Of a DNA stretch of 35,495 nucleotides, positions 1-8,755 are shown piece after piece. A model generated the notes under the pieces. It saw only the letters and a list, made by a program, of their open reading frames with translations. It searched no databases and had not been told where the DNA came from. Location: assembly GCA_945888575.1 (NCBI GenBank), contig CAMDAM010000008.1, positions 1 through 35,495 of the forward strand. The letters run 5' to 3'. Both the position numbers and the translations under genes were made by a program. The stretch comes from Asaia bogorensis. Lineage in GTDB: Bacteria; Pseudomonadota; Alphaproteobacteria; Acetobacterales; Acetobacteraceae. The number at the start of each line of letters is the position of its first letter. The first letter of the stretch is position 1.

Positions 1-309
1 GGTGTGGAGAGGTTTCAAGAGCCCCCTCAGGCTCCCCCCACCTACGGCAAGGGAAGAAAAGGAAGCTAGTAAGCAAGAAGGCGGCCACTAAGGCACTAAG
101 GAAGCGGGAAGAGGCTGGGGGTCGGAGAGGAGCGTAAGGAAGCAAGGTCAGATTCAACACAGAGACACAGAGGCACGGAGAAGCAAGCCAAGGGAGGAGG
201 AAGCAAGGAAGATGGCGGAACCGCTTCGCGTTCCGCCCTGCTCTGGGTGGTGGAGTGCGTGTTTTGGAAGTCTTTTTGCTTCTTTTTCTTCAGAAAAAGA
301 AGAGGTTTT
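1..309. other. Left-edge non-coding stretch with short tandem motifs
   Basis: I see no credible gene here. The stretch is purine-rich on the + strand. It contains an 8-bp tandem CACTAAGG (86-101), a degenerate 8-bp tandem of the CACAGAGA type (158-181), a 7-bp inverted repeat GCGGAAC/GTTCCGC (215-236) and hairpin copy A1 (279-302). The short open frames through it have the composition of random high-GC sequence. Confidence 0.6.
279..302 (-). terminator. Type A hairpin copy A1, likely terminator of the epoxide hydrolase gene
   Basis: A 9-10 bp perfect stem, CTTCTTTTT pairing with AAAAAGAAG, lies 7 nt beyond the stop of the minus-strand epoxide hydrolase. As in other copies, a CAAAAAGACTT-type tail flanks it. 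The stem is AT-rich, unlike a classical GC-rich intrinsic terminator, so the role rests on its repeated position just after stop codons. Confidence 0.5.
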
Positions 310-1431
310 CTATTTAAGGTTTTGGAAGAAAGTTTGGATGTCTTGGGCCAGGAGGGTGGGTTGTTCCATGGCGGCGAAGTGGCCGCCTTTGGGCATTTCG
401 GTCCAGTGGGTGACGTTGTAGAGGCGTTCGGCCCATTCGCGGGGGGGGAGGAAGATCTCCTTGGGGAAGCGGGCGTGGCCCATGGGGGTGGCCAGGCGTT
501 CGCCGGGGGCGAATTGGGGGGTGGCGAGGGCGCGTTCCTTGTAGATGCGCAGGGATGAGGTGATGGCGCCGGTGAACCAGTAGAGGCTGATGTTGGTGAG
601 CAGCTCGTCCTTGGTGAAGCAGTTCAGCGGGTCGCCGTTGCAGTCGGTCCAGACGCGGAACTTCTCGGTGATCCAGGCGGCGAGGCCGGTGGGGGAGTCG
701 GTCAGGGCGTAGCCGAGGGTTTGCGGGCGGGTGCCCTGGATGTGGCTGTAGCCGCCTTCGGCTTCGCCCCAGGCGGTGAGGTTTTTCAGGTAGGTTTGTT
801 CGGCTTCGCTGAGCCCGTCCTTCGGGGGGGCGGCGAGGAGGCGGATGATGAGGTTGAGGTGGATGCCGGCGACGTTTTCCGGCGCGGCCTGGGCAACCGC
901 TGTGGAGATGGCTGAGCCCCAGTCGCCGCCCTGGGCGCCGTATTTCTGATAGCCCAGGCCGGCCATGAGCTTGGCGAAGAGGCGGCCGATGGCGACGGGG
1001 GTCATGCCGCGCTGCGTCGGGCGGGCGGAGAAGCCGAAGCCGGGGAGGGAGGGGATGACCAGGCTGAAGGCGTTCGGGCCGCGTGTGAGCAGGGGGATGA
1101 TCTTCTCGAACTCCACCACGCTGCCGGGCCAGCCATGGATGAGCAGGAGGGGGAAGGGGGTCTCGCCCTCGCCCTTGATGTGGATGAAATGGATGTCCTG
1201 GCCGTCGATCGTGGCCATGAACTGGGGCAGGGCGTTCAGCCGGGCCTCGTGGGCGCGCCAGTCGTATTCGTGGCGCCAGTGATGGACCAGCTTCTGGAGC
1301 CAGGGGAGCGGGGTGCCCCAGCCCCAGGACTCGTCGTTGATCTCGTCTGGCCAGCGGGTGCGGTCCAGCCTTGAATGGAGGTCGGCGATGTCGGCGTCGG
1401 GGATGGCGATGCGGAAGGGGCGGAGGTTCAT
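310..1431 (-). CDS. Epoxide hydrolase (EHN-type, alpha/beta hydrolase fold)
   Basis: The 373-residue product matches the microsomal-type epoxide hydrolase family, which opens epoxides to vicinal diols through a covalent enzyme ester. The N-terminal about 110 residues form the EHN lid segment, with aromatic runs such as WGWGTPLPWLQ. The hydrolase core follows. HGWPGS (99-104) supplies the oxyanion hole, Asp170 in GGDWGS is the expected nucleophile, and His351 in GGHFAAMEQP is the catalytic base. The YWFTGA segment carries candidate ring-opening tyrosines. There is no signal peptide, so the enzyme is probably cytosolic. It is transcribed alone, divergently from the Na/Pi cotransporter gene across about 200 nt, and ends beside hairpin A1. 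The physiological substrate cannot be told from sequence. Confidence 0.9.
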   Translation of the reverse strand: MNLRPFRIAIPDADIADLHSRLDRTRWPDEINDESWGWGTPLPWLQKLVHHWRHEYDWRAHEARLNALPQFMATIDGQDIHFIHIKGEGETPFPLLLIHGWPGSVVEFEKIIPLLTRGPNAFSLVIPSLPGFGFSARPTQRGMTPVAIGRLFAKLMAGLGYQKYGAQGGDWGSAISTAVAQAAPENVAGIHLNLIIRLLAAPPKDGLSEAEQTYLKNLTAWGEAEGGYSHIQGTRPQTLGYALTDSPTGLAAWITEKFRVWTDCNGDPLNCFTKDELLTNISLYWFTGAITSSLRIYKERALATPQFAPGERLATPMGHARFPKEIFLPPREWAERLYNVTHWTEMPKGGHFAAMEQPTLLAQDIQTFFQNLK

Positions 1432-1456
1432 GTTCGGGGTTCCTTCAGCAAAGAAT

Positions 1457-1480
1457 CTTCTTTTTCTGAAGAAAAAGAAG
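1457..1480. repeat. Type A hairpin copy A2 (divergent intergenic region)
   Basis: Perfect stem CTTCTTTTTC/GAAAAAGAAG with loop TGAA, followed by the family tail CAAAAAGACTTTT. It lies between two divergently transcribed genes, with B1 about 70 nt away, so it follows no stop codon and cannot be the terminator of either neighbour. Confidence 0.7.
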
Positions 1481-1550
1481 CAAAAAGACTTTTATTCGTT
1501 TGCGCTACGGGTCGTCGTATATCCCGGGTCTGGAGTCGGAAAAGTTTTTT

Positions 1551-1573
1551 GGTTCTTTTTTTCAAAAAAGAAC
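1551..1573. repeat. Type B hairpin copy B1 (divergent intergenic region)
   Basis: Inverted repeat GTTCTTTTTT/AAAAAAGAAC, preceded by the family lead AAAAGTTTTTT and followed by a CTTCCTTCC-like tail. It pairs with A2 to form a composite unit upstream of the Na/Pi cotransporter gene. Any promoter of that gene must lie within or downstream of this repeat. Confidence 0.7.
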
Positions 1574-1632
1574 ATGCTTCCTTCCCTTGCCTCCTTCCCT
1601 GCCGCATCGTAGCGGTTTGGACGGAGAAATCG

Positions 1633-3291
1633 ATGGGGTTTCCGCTGACCTTGCTGGACCTGGCCGGCACCGTGGCGTTGCTGCTGTGGGGCGTGCGCAT
1701 GGTGCAGACCGGGGTGCAGCGCGCCTATGGGCCTGATCTGCGGCGGTTATTGGGAAGCGCCCTGCGCGACCGGGGGCGGGCGTTCCTGGCCGGGATGGGC
1801 GTGACGGCAGTGTTGCAGAGCTCGACGGCGACGGCGCTGATGGTGGCCGGGTTTGCCTCGGCCGGCTTGGTGGGGCTGGTGCCGGCGTTGGCGGTGCTGC
1901 TGGGGGCCGGCGTGGGCACGACGCTGATCGTGCAGGTTTTGAGTTTCCATGTGGCGGGGCTGGCGCCGGCGCTGTTCCTGGCGGGGCTGCTGATGTTCCG
2001 GCGCGGGGCGACGGACCGGACGCGCGATCTGGGCCGGGTGGCGATCGGGCTGGGGTTGATGCTGCTTTCGTTGCATCTGCTGCTGGGGTTGATCACGCCC
2101 TATGAGGATGCGCCGAGCTTGCGGCTGTTCCTGGGGGCGCTGGCCACCGAGCCGGCGCTGGCGCTGCTGGTGGCGGCGGTGGCGGCGTGGGCGGCGCATA
2201 GCTCCGTGGCGGTGGTGTTGCTGGTGGTTTCCCTGGCGACCAAGGGGGTGGTGCCGCCGCTGGCGGCGCTGGCGATGGTGCTGGGGGCCAATCTGGGCAC
2301 GGCGGTGAATCCGGTGCTGGAGGGGGGCGAGGCGGACGACCCGGCGGCGCGGCGGCTGTCGGTGGGGAATTTCCTGGTGCGGGCGGTGGGGTGCCTGGGG
2401 GCGCTGGCGGTGCTGGAGCCGATGGCGATCCGGCTGGTGCAGTGGGTGGACGATCCCGGCCGGTTGGCGGCGCTGTTCCATACCGGGTTCAACCTGGTGC
2501 TGGCGGTGGTGATGCTGCCGGTGCTGGGGCCCTATGCGCGGCTGCTGCGGCGGTTGTTTCCGGAGCGGGTGGAGGCGGTGGACCCGGGCAAGCCGCTGTA
2601 TCTGCGGGAGTCGGCGCGCGAGGTGCCGGGCGTGGCGATCGCGGCGGCGGCGCGCGAGGCGCTGCGGCTGGCCGATGTGCTGGAGGCGATGCTGGCCAAG
2701 CTGCGCGATGCGCTGGAGGCGCCGGACCGTCGGCCGATCGAGGAGGGGCGGCGGCTGGACGATGTGGTGGACAAGCTGAACGGGGCGATCAAGCGCTATC
2801 TGACCGGGCTCGACGGGGCGGCGATGGCGGAGGCGGATCATCGGCGGGTGGAGGAGGTGCTGGTGTTCGCGCACAATTTGGAGCACGCGGCCGATGTGGT
2901 GGAGCGCAACCTGATGGGGGCGGCGGCGAAGCGGCTGAAGCGGGGGCTGGTGCTGTCGGCGGCGGACCAGGCGGCGGTGCTGGAATTGGTGGACCGGCTG
3001 GCGGCCAATGTTCACGCCGCGGGGGCGGTGTTCATGGGCGGGGATGTGCGGGCGGCGCGGGCGCTGGCCGGGGAGAAGGAGGTGTTCCGCGAGGCCGAGG
3101 ATGGCGCGACGCAGGCGCATTTCGCGCGGCTGCGGGAGGGCCAGGATGGGCGGGCGGAAGCGGGGGCGCTGCACCTGGATGTGCTGCGCGACCTGAAGCA
3201 GGTGAACGCGCACCTGGTGGCGGCGGCGGCGTATCCGGTGCTGAAGACGCAGGGGGAGTTGTTGGCCAGTCGGTTGCGGGACTTGAGTTAG
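1633..3291 (+). CDS. Na+/phosphate cotransporter family protein with PhoU-like C-terminal domain
   Basis: Start chosen at ATG 1633, with ACGGAGA 6-12 nt upstream; the open frame further upstream runs through repeat sequence. The product is 552 residues. The N-terminal half has about 8-9 hydrophobic segments and the duplicated signature of Na/Pi cotransporters (NptA/PF02690): a first QSSTATALM plus GAGVGTTL and a second HSSVAVVLL plus GANLGTA. The C-terminal about 180 residues are soluble, charged and helical, as in PhoU-like domains fused to bacterial members. The expected role is sodium-coupled phosphate movement across the inner membrane. Neighbouring genes give no pathway link. The gene ends 7 nt before hairpin A3 and converges on the DUF2336 gene. 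Confidence 0.88.
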   Translation: MGFPLTLLDLAGTVALLLWGVRMVQTGVQRAYGPDLRRLLGSALRDRGRAFLAGMGVTAVLQSSTATALMVAGFASAGLVGLVPALAVLLGAGVGTTLIVQVLSFHVAGLAPALFLAGLLMFRRGATDRTRDLGRVAIGLGLMLLSLHLLLGLITPYEDAPSLRLFLGALATEPALALLVAAVAAWAAHSSVAVVLLVVSLATKGVVPPLAALAMVLGANLGTAVNPVLEGGEADDPAARRLSVGNFLVRAVGCLGALAVLEPMAIRLVQWVDDPGRLAALFHTGFNLVLAVVMLPVLGPYARLLRRLFPERVEAVDPGKPLYLRESAREVPGVAIAAAAREALRLADVLEAMLAKLRDALEAPDRRPIEEGRRLDDVVDKLNGAIKRYLTGLDGAAMAEADHRRVEEVLVFAHNLEHAADVVERNLMGAAAKRLKRGLVLSAADQAAVLELVDRLAANVHAAGAVFMGGDVRAARALAGEKEVFREAEDGATQAHFARLREGQDGRAEAGALHLDVLRDLKQVNAHLVAAAAYPVLKTQGELLASRLRDLS

Positions 3292-3298
3292 GAAGGGT

Positions 3299-3322
3299 CT
3301 TCTTTTTCTGAAGAAAAAGAAG
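3299..3322. terminator. Type A hairpin copy A3 between convergent genes
   Basis: Perfect stem CTTCTTTTTC/GAAAAAGAAG, loop TGAA, beginning 7 nt after the Na/Pi cotransporter stop and 42 nt from the stop of the convergent DUF2336 gene. It is a likely bidirectional terminator. No type B partner is seen in this gap. Confidence 0.55.
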
Positions 3323-3363
3323 CAAAAAGACTTTTGGAATGGGGTGCTTGCTGGGTTTTTTGC

Positions 3364-4593
3364 TTAGCGCCCCATGTCCCTTAGGAAATCGACTTGCCAG
3401 CGCATTTCGTCGATGGCGAGCGGGAAGCCGCCGCCGGGGGCGGGGCGGAGGATGGCGCCGGGGTTGAGGCGAGCGAGCAGGGTCTGCAGCGGAACGGCGA
3501 CCTGCATGGAGAAGCCGGCCTTCCAGACAAGGCTGATGAGGCCCTTGGCGCTGCGCAGGGTGGCGGCGCGATCGACGACGGAGGCGGGGAAATCGGCGGC
3601 CAGGGCCAGGATGGCCGTGGCCATGCGGGCTTCGCCGCGCTGGATGGCGCCGAGCAGGGCGGCTTCGTCCAGCTTGCCTTCGGCGTGGAGGCGGCGGGCT
3701 TCCTGCATCGCCTCGTCGATATCCGGGTCTCGGTTTTTGGCGTTGGGGGTGGGGGTGGGGTTGAGGCGGGCTTCGAGGCGCTGGCGGAGATCTCGCGCGA
3801 CGGCGGGGGGGAGGTCGGCGCGGCCGGAGAGGGTTTGCAGCAGGTGGGTGGCGACGTAGTCCGACATGGCGCGGGCGGCGCGGGCGGAGAGGCGGGGGCG
3901 GGCGACGAGGGGCTCGTGCCAGGTTTCGTGCGGGGCGCCGGCGGCGGCGAGGCGATCCAGCGTGGCTTCGCGGATCGCGGCGGTGCTGTTGGAGAGCAGG
4001 GCGGCGATGGCGCGGACGTTGCTGGTGGCGGCGACGGCGTCGGCGACCTGTTCGGCCAGGCCGGCGCGGGAGGCGACGGAGGTGGCGATGGTGCCGGTGG
4101 GGGCGGCGGCGAGGAGGGCGAGCAGGTCGTCGGATGTGAGGAGGGGGGAGAGGCGGATGACGGGGTCGTGGACCTCGGCGGCGGCATCCTGGGCGAGCTG
4201 GAGGACGAGGCTGCGCGGGGCCTCCGGCATGTCTTTCAGGACATCGGCGATGGTTTCGCGGACGCGCACGGCTTCGTCGCTGACCAGGCGATGGAGGGTG
4301 GCCATGACCTGGCTGCGCAGGGTGTCGCGCTCGGCGGCGGCGATGTTGGGGACGAGGGTGGCGAGCTTGCGGGCCAGGAGGGTGCGGATGCGCTCGTCCT
4401 GGTCCTGGGCGAGGAGGTGGTCGGCATCCCCGGCGGCCGGGTTCATGGCCACGGCGGCGCGGACGGTGACGGAAGGGTCGCGCGCCAGGGTGCGCAGGAT
4501 GTCGGGCGCGGTATCGGGGGCGGCGCCGAGGCGGACGCGGACGGCCTCTGACGTGCCGGCGGGGGCGAGGAGATCGGCGATGGGTGCGTTCAT
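3364..4593 (-). CDS. DUF2336 domain-containing protein
   Basis: The 409-residue soluble protein is rich in Ala and Leu with repeating amphipathic helices (for example AVRVRLGAAPDTAPDILRTL), resembling HEAT-like repeats. This matches the alphaproteobacterial DUF2336 family, whose biochemical role is not established. A DxDIDEAMQEARRLH-like linker around residues 285-305 separates the repeat region from a C-terminal helical part. It lies 25 nt downstream of a diguanylate cyclase gene on the same strand and is probably co-transcribed with it, which would fit a signalling-output or scaffold role; that link is inferred. Confidence 0.75.
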   Translation of the reverse strand: MNAPIADLLAPAGTSEAVRVRLGAAPDTAPDILRTLARDPSVTVRAAVAMNPAAGDADHLLAQDQDERIRTLLARKLATLVPNIAAAERDTLRSQVMATLHRLVSDEAVRVRETIADVLKDMPEAPRSLVLQLAQDAAAEVHDPVIRLSPLLTSDDLLALLAAAPTGTIATSVASRAGLAEQVADAVAATSNVRAIAALLSNSTAAIREATLDRLAAAGAPHETWHEPLVARPRLSARAARAMSDYVATHLLQTLSGRADLPPAVARDLRQRLEARLNPTPTPNAKNRDPDIDEAMQEARRLHAEGKLDEAALLGAIQRGEARMATAILALAADFPASVVDRAATLRSAKGLISLVWKAGFSMQVAVPLQTLLARLNPGAILRPAPGGGFPLAIDEMRWQVDFLRDMGR

Positions 4594-4618
4594 GTCGCCT
4601 CCGGCTTTGCGAGTGCGT

Positions 4619-6037
4619 TCATGCAGCCTCTGCCCGCCAGGCGCGCCACTGGCCGCGGCCGGCGCGCTTGGCCTGGTACATGGCCTGGTCGGCGCGCTGG
4701 AGGATTTCCTCCATGCCTTCGCGCGCGGAGGGCCAGCGTGTGGCGATGCCGATGGACATGCCGAGCGCGATGGGCAGGCCGGTGGCGAGTTCGCGCAGCA
4801 GGCGGGGGGTGGCGATGGTGAGGTGCTCGGCGCGTTCGGCGGCGGTGAGGTCGTCGGCGCCGTCCATCCAGATGGCGAATTCGTCGCCGCCGAGGCGGGC
4901 GACGAGATCGGAGGGGCGGACGGTATCGCGCAAGAGGTCGGCGACGAGGCAGAGGGCTTCGTCGCCCACGTCGTGGCCGCGCTGGTCGTTGAGCTGCTTG
5001 AAGCCGTCGAGGTCGACGTAGAGGACGGTGCCGGGCTGGCCCTCGCGGGTGAGGCGGTCGATGCGGCGGGTCATTTCGTCGAGGAAGGCGCGGCGGTTGA
5101 GCAGGCCGGTGAGGGAATCGGTGCGGGCCTGCTCGGTGATGTCGCGCTGCATCGCCTCGTGCTGGAGGATGACGCGGATGATGCTGTTGACGGAGGCGGC
5201 GAGCATCCGGTCGTCCTGGTCCCAGGGGCGGCTGCCGAGGGGGCGCCACAGGGCGAGGGCGGCGGCCTGGGTGCCGCTGGCCTGGGCGGGGCAGACGAGG
5301 GTCCAGCGGCCGTCGTTGGCCATGGCGTCTCCGACCTGGTCGGGGTTGGATTCGAGCAGGGTCATGGCGGTGTGCAGCACGGGCGGCGGAGGGGTGCCGA
5401 CGTGGTGGAGGTGGGCGGCGCTGACGCCATCGCCGAGCAGGTCGATGACGACGCAGCCTTCGGCGCCGATGGCGGTGACCAGCGCGCCGAGGGCGGCGCG
5501 CATCATGCGGGTGGCCTGCACTTCCTGGTGCATGCAGGCGAGGATGTGTTCGACGAGCTGGGAGCGGCGGAGCGAGGCGGCCAGCCGGGCCTCATGCACG
5601 TCTTGCTCGGTGATGTCCTGGGCGATGCCGCGGGCGCCGATGATCTGGCCCTGGGCATCGAGGATGGGGGCGGTGCTGAAGATGAGGCAGGCGGCGCTGC
5701 CATCGGGCCGCTTGAGCCAGGCGCGGCGGCCGCGGGTGCGGGTGGTGGGGTGGAAGGGGTCGAAGCCGGTGAGGCCGGCGGAATCGGCGAGCAGGAGGGT
5801 GGAGGGCTGGCCGACGAGGAGGCTGGCGGGCCAGCCGAGGGCGGTTTCGGGCGAGACGAAGGTGAAGCGGCCCTGGGCGTCGGTTTCGAAGGCGAGGTCG
5901 GCGCTGAGGGAGACAAGCTCGCGCCAACGCTGCCGGCTTTCGACCAGGGCGGCGTGCAGGGCGGCCTCTGCGCCCGGGGGCGGCATGTTGGAGAGGGTGG
6001 CGGATTGGTCCGATGCGGGGGGATCGGCGAGGGACAT
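4619..6037 (-). CDS. Diguanylate cyclase with PAS and GAF-like sensor regions (GGDEF)
   Basis: Start chosen at ATG 6037 because AGGAAA precedes it on the minus strand; the open frame runs further upstream but over the divergent promoter gap. The product is 472 residues. An N-terminal PAS-like domain (about residues 25-150, ending in the PAC-type GIAQDITEQ) is followed by a GAF-like region (about 165-300) and a GGDEF domain. The active-site GGDEF is intact at 383-387. An RPSD motif five residues upstream (374-377) fits the inhibitory I-site RxxD. It should make c-di-GMP with product feedback. There are no membrane segments, so it is cytosolic. No EAL domain is present. It is likely co-transcribed with the DUF2336 gene. 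Confidence 0.88.
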   Translation of the reverse strand: MSLADPPASDQSATLSNMPPPGAEAALHAALVESRQRWRELVSLSADLAFETDAQGRFTFVSPETALGWPASLLVGQPSTLLLADSAGLTGFDPFHPTTRTRGRRAWLKRPDGSAACLIFSTAPILDAQGQIIGARGIAQDITEQDVHEARLAASLRRSQLVEHILACMHQEVQATRMMRAALGALVTAIGAEGCVVIDLLGDGVSAAHLHHVGTPPPPVLHTAMTLLESNPDQVGDAMANDGRWTLVCPAQASGTQAAALALWRPLGSRPWDQDDRMLAASVNSIIRVILQHEAMQRDITEQARTDSLTGLLNRRAFLDEMTRRIDRLTREGQPGTVLYVDLDGFKQLNDQRGHDVGDEALCLVADLLRDTVRPSDLVARLGGDEFAIWMDGADDLTAAERAEHLTIATPRLLRELATGLPIALGMSIGIATRWPSAREGMEEILQRADQAMYQAKRAGRGQWRAWRAEAA

Positions 6038-6207
6038 GGGCGCGTTTCCTGGTGTGCGCCCAAGAAGAAGGAGAGAGGTAAAGATGGCGTTAGCAAAGGC
6101 GGATGAGGTGGCTGGTGTGGCACGATTGACAGAGCCGGCGGGGGTTGATTGACAGGGCCCGCGGCGGATGCGCATGGTCCGCGCGATTGGCGAGGAGGCC
6201 TGCCCCG

Positions 6208-7032
6208 ATGAGCGATCTTTCCCTGCAATCAACGGTCGAGGGGCTCTGGGAGCGCCGCGATGGCCTGAACGCGCAGACGAAGGGCGCGGACCGTGACGCC
6301 GTGATGGCGGCGCTGGAAGGGCTGGAGGCCGGGACCTACCGGACCGCCGAGAAGATCGGCGGCGAGTGGGTGGTGAACGAATGGCTGAAGAAGGCGGTGC
6401 TGCTTTCGTTCCGGCTGTTCGATTCGCAGATCATGGAAGGCAATGGCGGCGCCCCGGTGTGGGACAAGGTGGCGATGAAGTTCGCCGGCTGGGATGCCGA
6501 GCGCTTCAAGGCCGGCGGGTTCCGTGCGGTGCCGGGGGCGATCGTGCGGCGCAGCGCGTATATCGCGCCCGATGTGGTGCTGATGCCGAGCTTCGTGAAC
6601 GTGGGGGCGCATGTGGGTGCGCGGACCATGGTGGATACCTGGGCGACGGTGGGGAGCTGCGCGCAGATCGGCGCCAACTGCCATCTTTCGGGCGGCGTGG
6701 GGATCGGCGGCGTGCTGGAGCCGCTGCAGGCGACGCCGGTGATCATCGAGGATGACTGCTTCATCGGGGCGCGCTCCGAGGTGGTGGAAGGCGTGATCGT
6801 GGAGCAGGGCGCGGTGCTGGCGATGGGCGTGTTCCTTTCCGCCACGACCAAGATCATCAACCGCGAGACCGGCGAAGTGCATGTGGGGCGGGTGCCGCCC
6901 TATTCCGTGGTGGTGCCGGGCGCGATGCCGGGGCCGGTGGGCACGCCTTCTCTCTACTGCGCGGTGATCGTGAAGCAGGTGGACGCGCGGACGCGGGCCA
7001 AGACCGCGATCAACGAGCTGCTGCGCTACTGA
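6208..7032 (+). CDS. dapD: 2,3,4,5-tetrahydropyridine-2,6-dicarboxylate N-succinyltransferase
   Basis: Start ATG 6208 has GAGGAGG 9-15 nt upstream and gives 274 residues, the usual DapD length. The enzyme transfers succinyl from succinyl-CoA to tetrahydrodipicolinate in the succinylase branch of lysine and meso-diaminopimelate synthesis. The N-terminal helical part precedes a left-handed beta helix of hexapeptide repeats (about residues 105-230), seen as [20 protein letters not shown] and [11 protein letters not shown]. The conserved [11 protein letters not shown] segment follows. The C-terminal part forms the usual lid. dapE begins 7 nt downstream, so the two steps are encoded together. Confidence 0.96.
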   Translation: MSDLSLQSTVEGLWERRDGLNAQTKGADRDAVMAALEGLEAGTYRTAEKIGGEWVVNEWLKKAVLLSFRLFDSQIMEGNGGAPVWDKVAMKFAGWDAERFKAGGFRAVPGAIVRRSAYIAPDVVLMPSFVNVGAHVGARTMVDTWATVGSCAQIGANCHLSGGVGIGGVLEPLQATPVIIEDDCFIGARSEVVEGVIVEQGAVLAMGVFLSATTKIINRETGEVHVGRVPPYSVVVPGAMPGPVGTPSLYCAVIVKQVDARTRAKTAINELLRY

Positions 7033-7039
7033 GCGCTTC

Positions 7040-8173
7040 ATGAGCGGGAACCAGGCGACCGATCCGCTCGGGCTGGCGCAGGCGCTGATCCGTTGTGCTT
7101 CCGTGACTCCGGCCGATGCCGGGGCGCAGGGGGTGCTGACCGAGGCGCTGGAGGCGCTGGGCTTTACGGTGACGAAGCTGCGCTACGGCGAGATCGAGAA
7201 CCTGTTCGCGCGCATCGGGACCGGCGGGCCGCATATCTGTTTTGCCGGGCATACCGACGTGGTGCCGGAGGGCAATGGCAGCTGGAGCGCGGGGCCGTTC
7301 GGCGGCGAGGTGCGCGACGGCGTGCTGTTCGGGCGCGGGGCCTGCGACATGAAGGGGGCGATTGCTTCCTTCGTGGCGGCGGCGGCCGACCATCTGAAAG
7401 GTGGGGCGCCGAAGGGTTCCATTTCCCTGCTGATCACCGGGGATGAGGAAGGCCCGGCTGTTGATGGTACCGTGAAGGTGCTGGAGTGGATGCAGGCGAA
7501 CGGCCAGGTGCCGGATTTCTGCATCGTGGGTGAGCCGACCAATCCGAACCAGCTGGGCGACATGATCAAGGTGGGCCGGCGCGGCAGCGTGAACATGACG
7601 CTGACGGTGCATGGCATTCAGGGGCACGTGGCCTATCCGCACCGGGTGGATAATCCGGTGCACCGGCTGGTGCGGATCGCGGCGGCGCTGACGGCGGCCC
7701 CGATCGATGCCGGGAGCGAGTTTTTCGAGCCGACCTCCATCCAGGTGACCAGCATCGATGTGGGCAACGCGGCGACCAACGTGGTGCCGGCGAGTGCCAG
7801 GCTGATGCTGAACATCCGGTTCAATGAGCGGCATAGCGGTGCCTCGCTCGCGGCCTGGGTTCGGGCGACGGCGGAGCGGTATGCGGAGCGGTTCGACCTG
7901 GATGTTTCCATCAGCGGCGAGAGCTTCCTGACCCCTGTGGGGCCGGAGATCGAGGCATTGGCGGGTGCGGTGGCCGCGGCGACCGGTCGGACGCCGAAGC
8001 TGGATACCGGGGGCGGGACGTCTGACGCGCGGTTTATCGCGCAGTATTGCCCGGTGGCGGAGTTCGGGCTGGTGGGGCAGACGATGCACCAGGTGGATGA
8101 GCGCGTGCCGGTGGATGATCTGCGCGAGCTGGCGCGGATCTACCGCGAAGTGCTCGACCGGCTGCTGCGATGA
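7040..8173 (+). CDS. dapE: Succinyl-diaminopimelate desuccinylase
   Basis: The 377-residue M20-family metallohydrolase removes succinate from N-succinyl-LL-diaminopimelate. The two-zinc site is complete: His71 and Asp73 in GHTDVVPEG, Asp103 in GRGACDMKG, catalytic Glu136 and ligand Glu137 in TGDEEGPA, Glu165 in VGEPTN and His350 in GQTMHQVDE. The central dimerisation insert (about 180-290) carries [12 protein letters not shown]. It follows dapD by 7 nt and overlaps the next membrane-protein gene by 4 nt (ATGA), which argues for translational coupling within one operon. Confidence 0.97.
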   Translation: MSGNQATDPLGLAQALIRCASVTPADAGAQGVLTEALEALGFTVTKLRYGEIENLFARIGTGGPHICFAGHTDVVPEGNGSWSAGPFGGEVRDGVLFGRGACDMKGAIASFVAAAADHLKGGAPKGSISLLITGDEEGPAVDGTVKVLEWMQANGQVPDFCIVGEPTNPNQLGDMIKVGRRGSVNMTLTVHGIQGHVAYPHRVDNPVHRLVRIAAALTAAPIDAGSEFFEPTSIQVTSIDVGNAATNVVPASARLMLNIRFNERHSGASLAAWVRATAERYAERFDLDVSISGESFLTPVGPEIEALAGAVAAATGRTPKLDTGGGTSDARFIAQYCPVAEFGLVGQTMHQVDERVPVDDLRELARIYREVLDRLLR

Positions 8174-8736
8174 GCGAGGCGCCGCCGCGCCGCAGCGTGA
8201 TCCGCGGTATCTATCGGCTGGCGCGGCTGCGGCCGGAGGGGTTTGCCGAGTTCGAGGGGACACGGCAGGGGTTTCTCAATTCCCTGGCGCCGCCCTTGGG
8301 GCTGATGCTGGTGGCCTGCGCGCTGCTGGCGGTGCAGTACGGCCTGCTGGGCGGGCTGCAGATGATGCTGATGTTCGTGGTGGCGCTGCTGGGCCCGCTG
8401 GTGGTGGGCGAGGCGGTGGCGGTGCGGATGGGGCGCGGCGAGTATTGGCTGCGCTATGTGACGGCGTTCAACTGGTGCCAGTGGGCGATCCCGGTGGTGG
8501 GGCTGCTGGCGGTGCTCGGTGCCGGGATGATGGCGGTGGGCGGTGCGCCGGAGGGCTTCGTGCGGCAGGTGCTGCGCGTGGCGATCCTGGGTTACGTGCT
8601 GGTGCTGTACGTGTTCCTGGCCCGGCATGGGCTGGGCTTGGGCTGGGGGCCGGCGCTGGCCTTCGTGGTGGCCATGCACCTGGGCGGCGGGTTGCTGCTG
8701 GTGGTGCCGGACATGCTGGTGCAGGTCCTGTCATGA
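8170..8736 (+). CDS. Hypothetical membrane protein (first of a paralogous pair)
   Basis: I do not recognise a named family. The 188-residue product has about five hydrophobic segments (near residues 38-58, 66-87, 103-125, 135-152 and 160-187) after a basic, cytosolic-looking N-terminus. [19 protein letters not shown] stretch lies between segments 2 and 3. The same pattern, GRG-x2-W-x-R-x5-NWC, recurs in the next gene, so the two are probably diverged paralogues. The 4-nt overlap with dapE makes co-expression with lysine and peptidoglycan-precursor genes likely. Function is unknown; Yip1/YIPF-type membrane proteins are one possibility, but I cannot confirm it. Confidence 0.75.
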   Translation: MSEAPPRRSVIRGIYRLARLRPEGFAEFEGTRQGFLNSLAPPLGLMLVACALLAVQYGLLGGLQMMLMFVVALLGPLVVGEAVAVRMGRGEYWLRYVTAFNWCQWAIPVVGLLAVLGAGMMAVGGAPEGFVRQVLRVAILGYVLVLYVFLARHGLGLGWGPALAFVVAMHLGGGLLLVVPDMLVQVLS

Positions 8737-8755
8737 CGCTGCCGCCGCGTGCGGC

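Noticed and set aside
279-302. Dispersed hairpins as CRISPR repeats or IS ends
   Set aside because: They are single or paired copies with no regular spacers, no cas genes and no transposase between them.
1747-3213. A 488-codon minus-strand frame opposite the Na/Pi cotransporter
   Set aside because: Composition is almost only R, H, Q and P, and the + strand shows both cotransporter signatures.
3394-4551. A 385-codon + strand frame, Gly-rich, opposite DUF2336
   Set aside because: Gly/Ala/Asp repeats typical of a shadow frame; the minus-strand protein is coherent.
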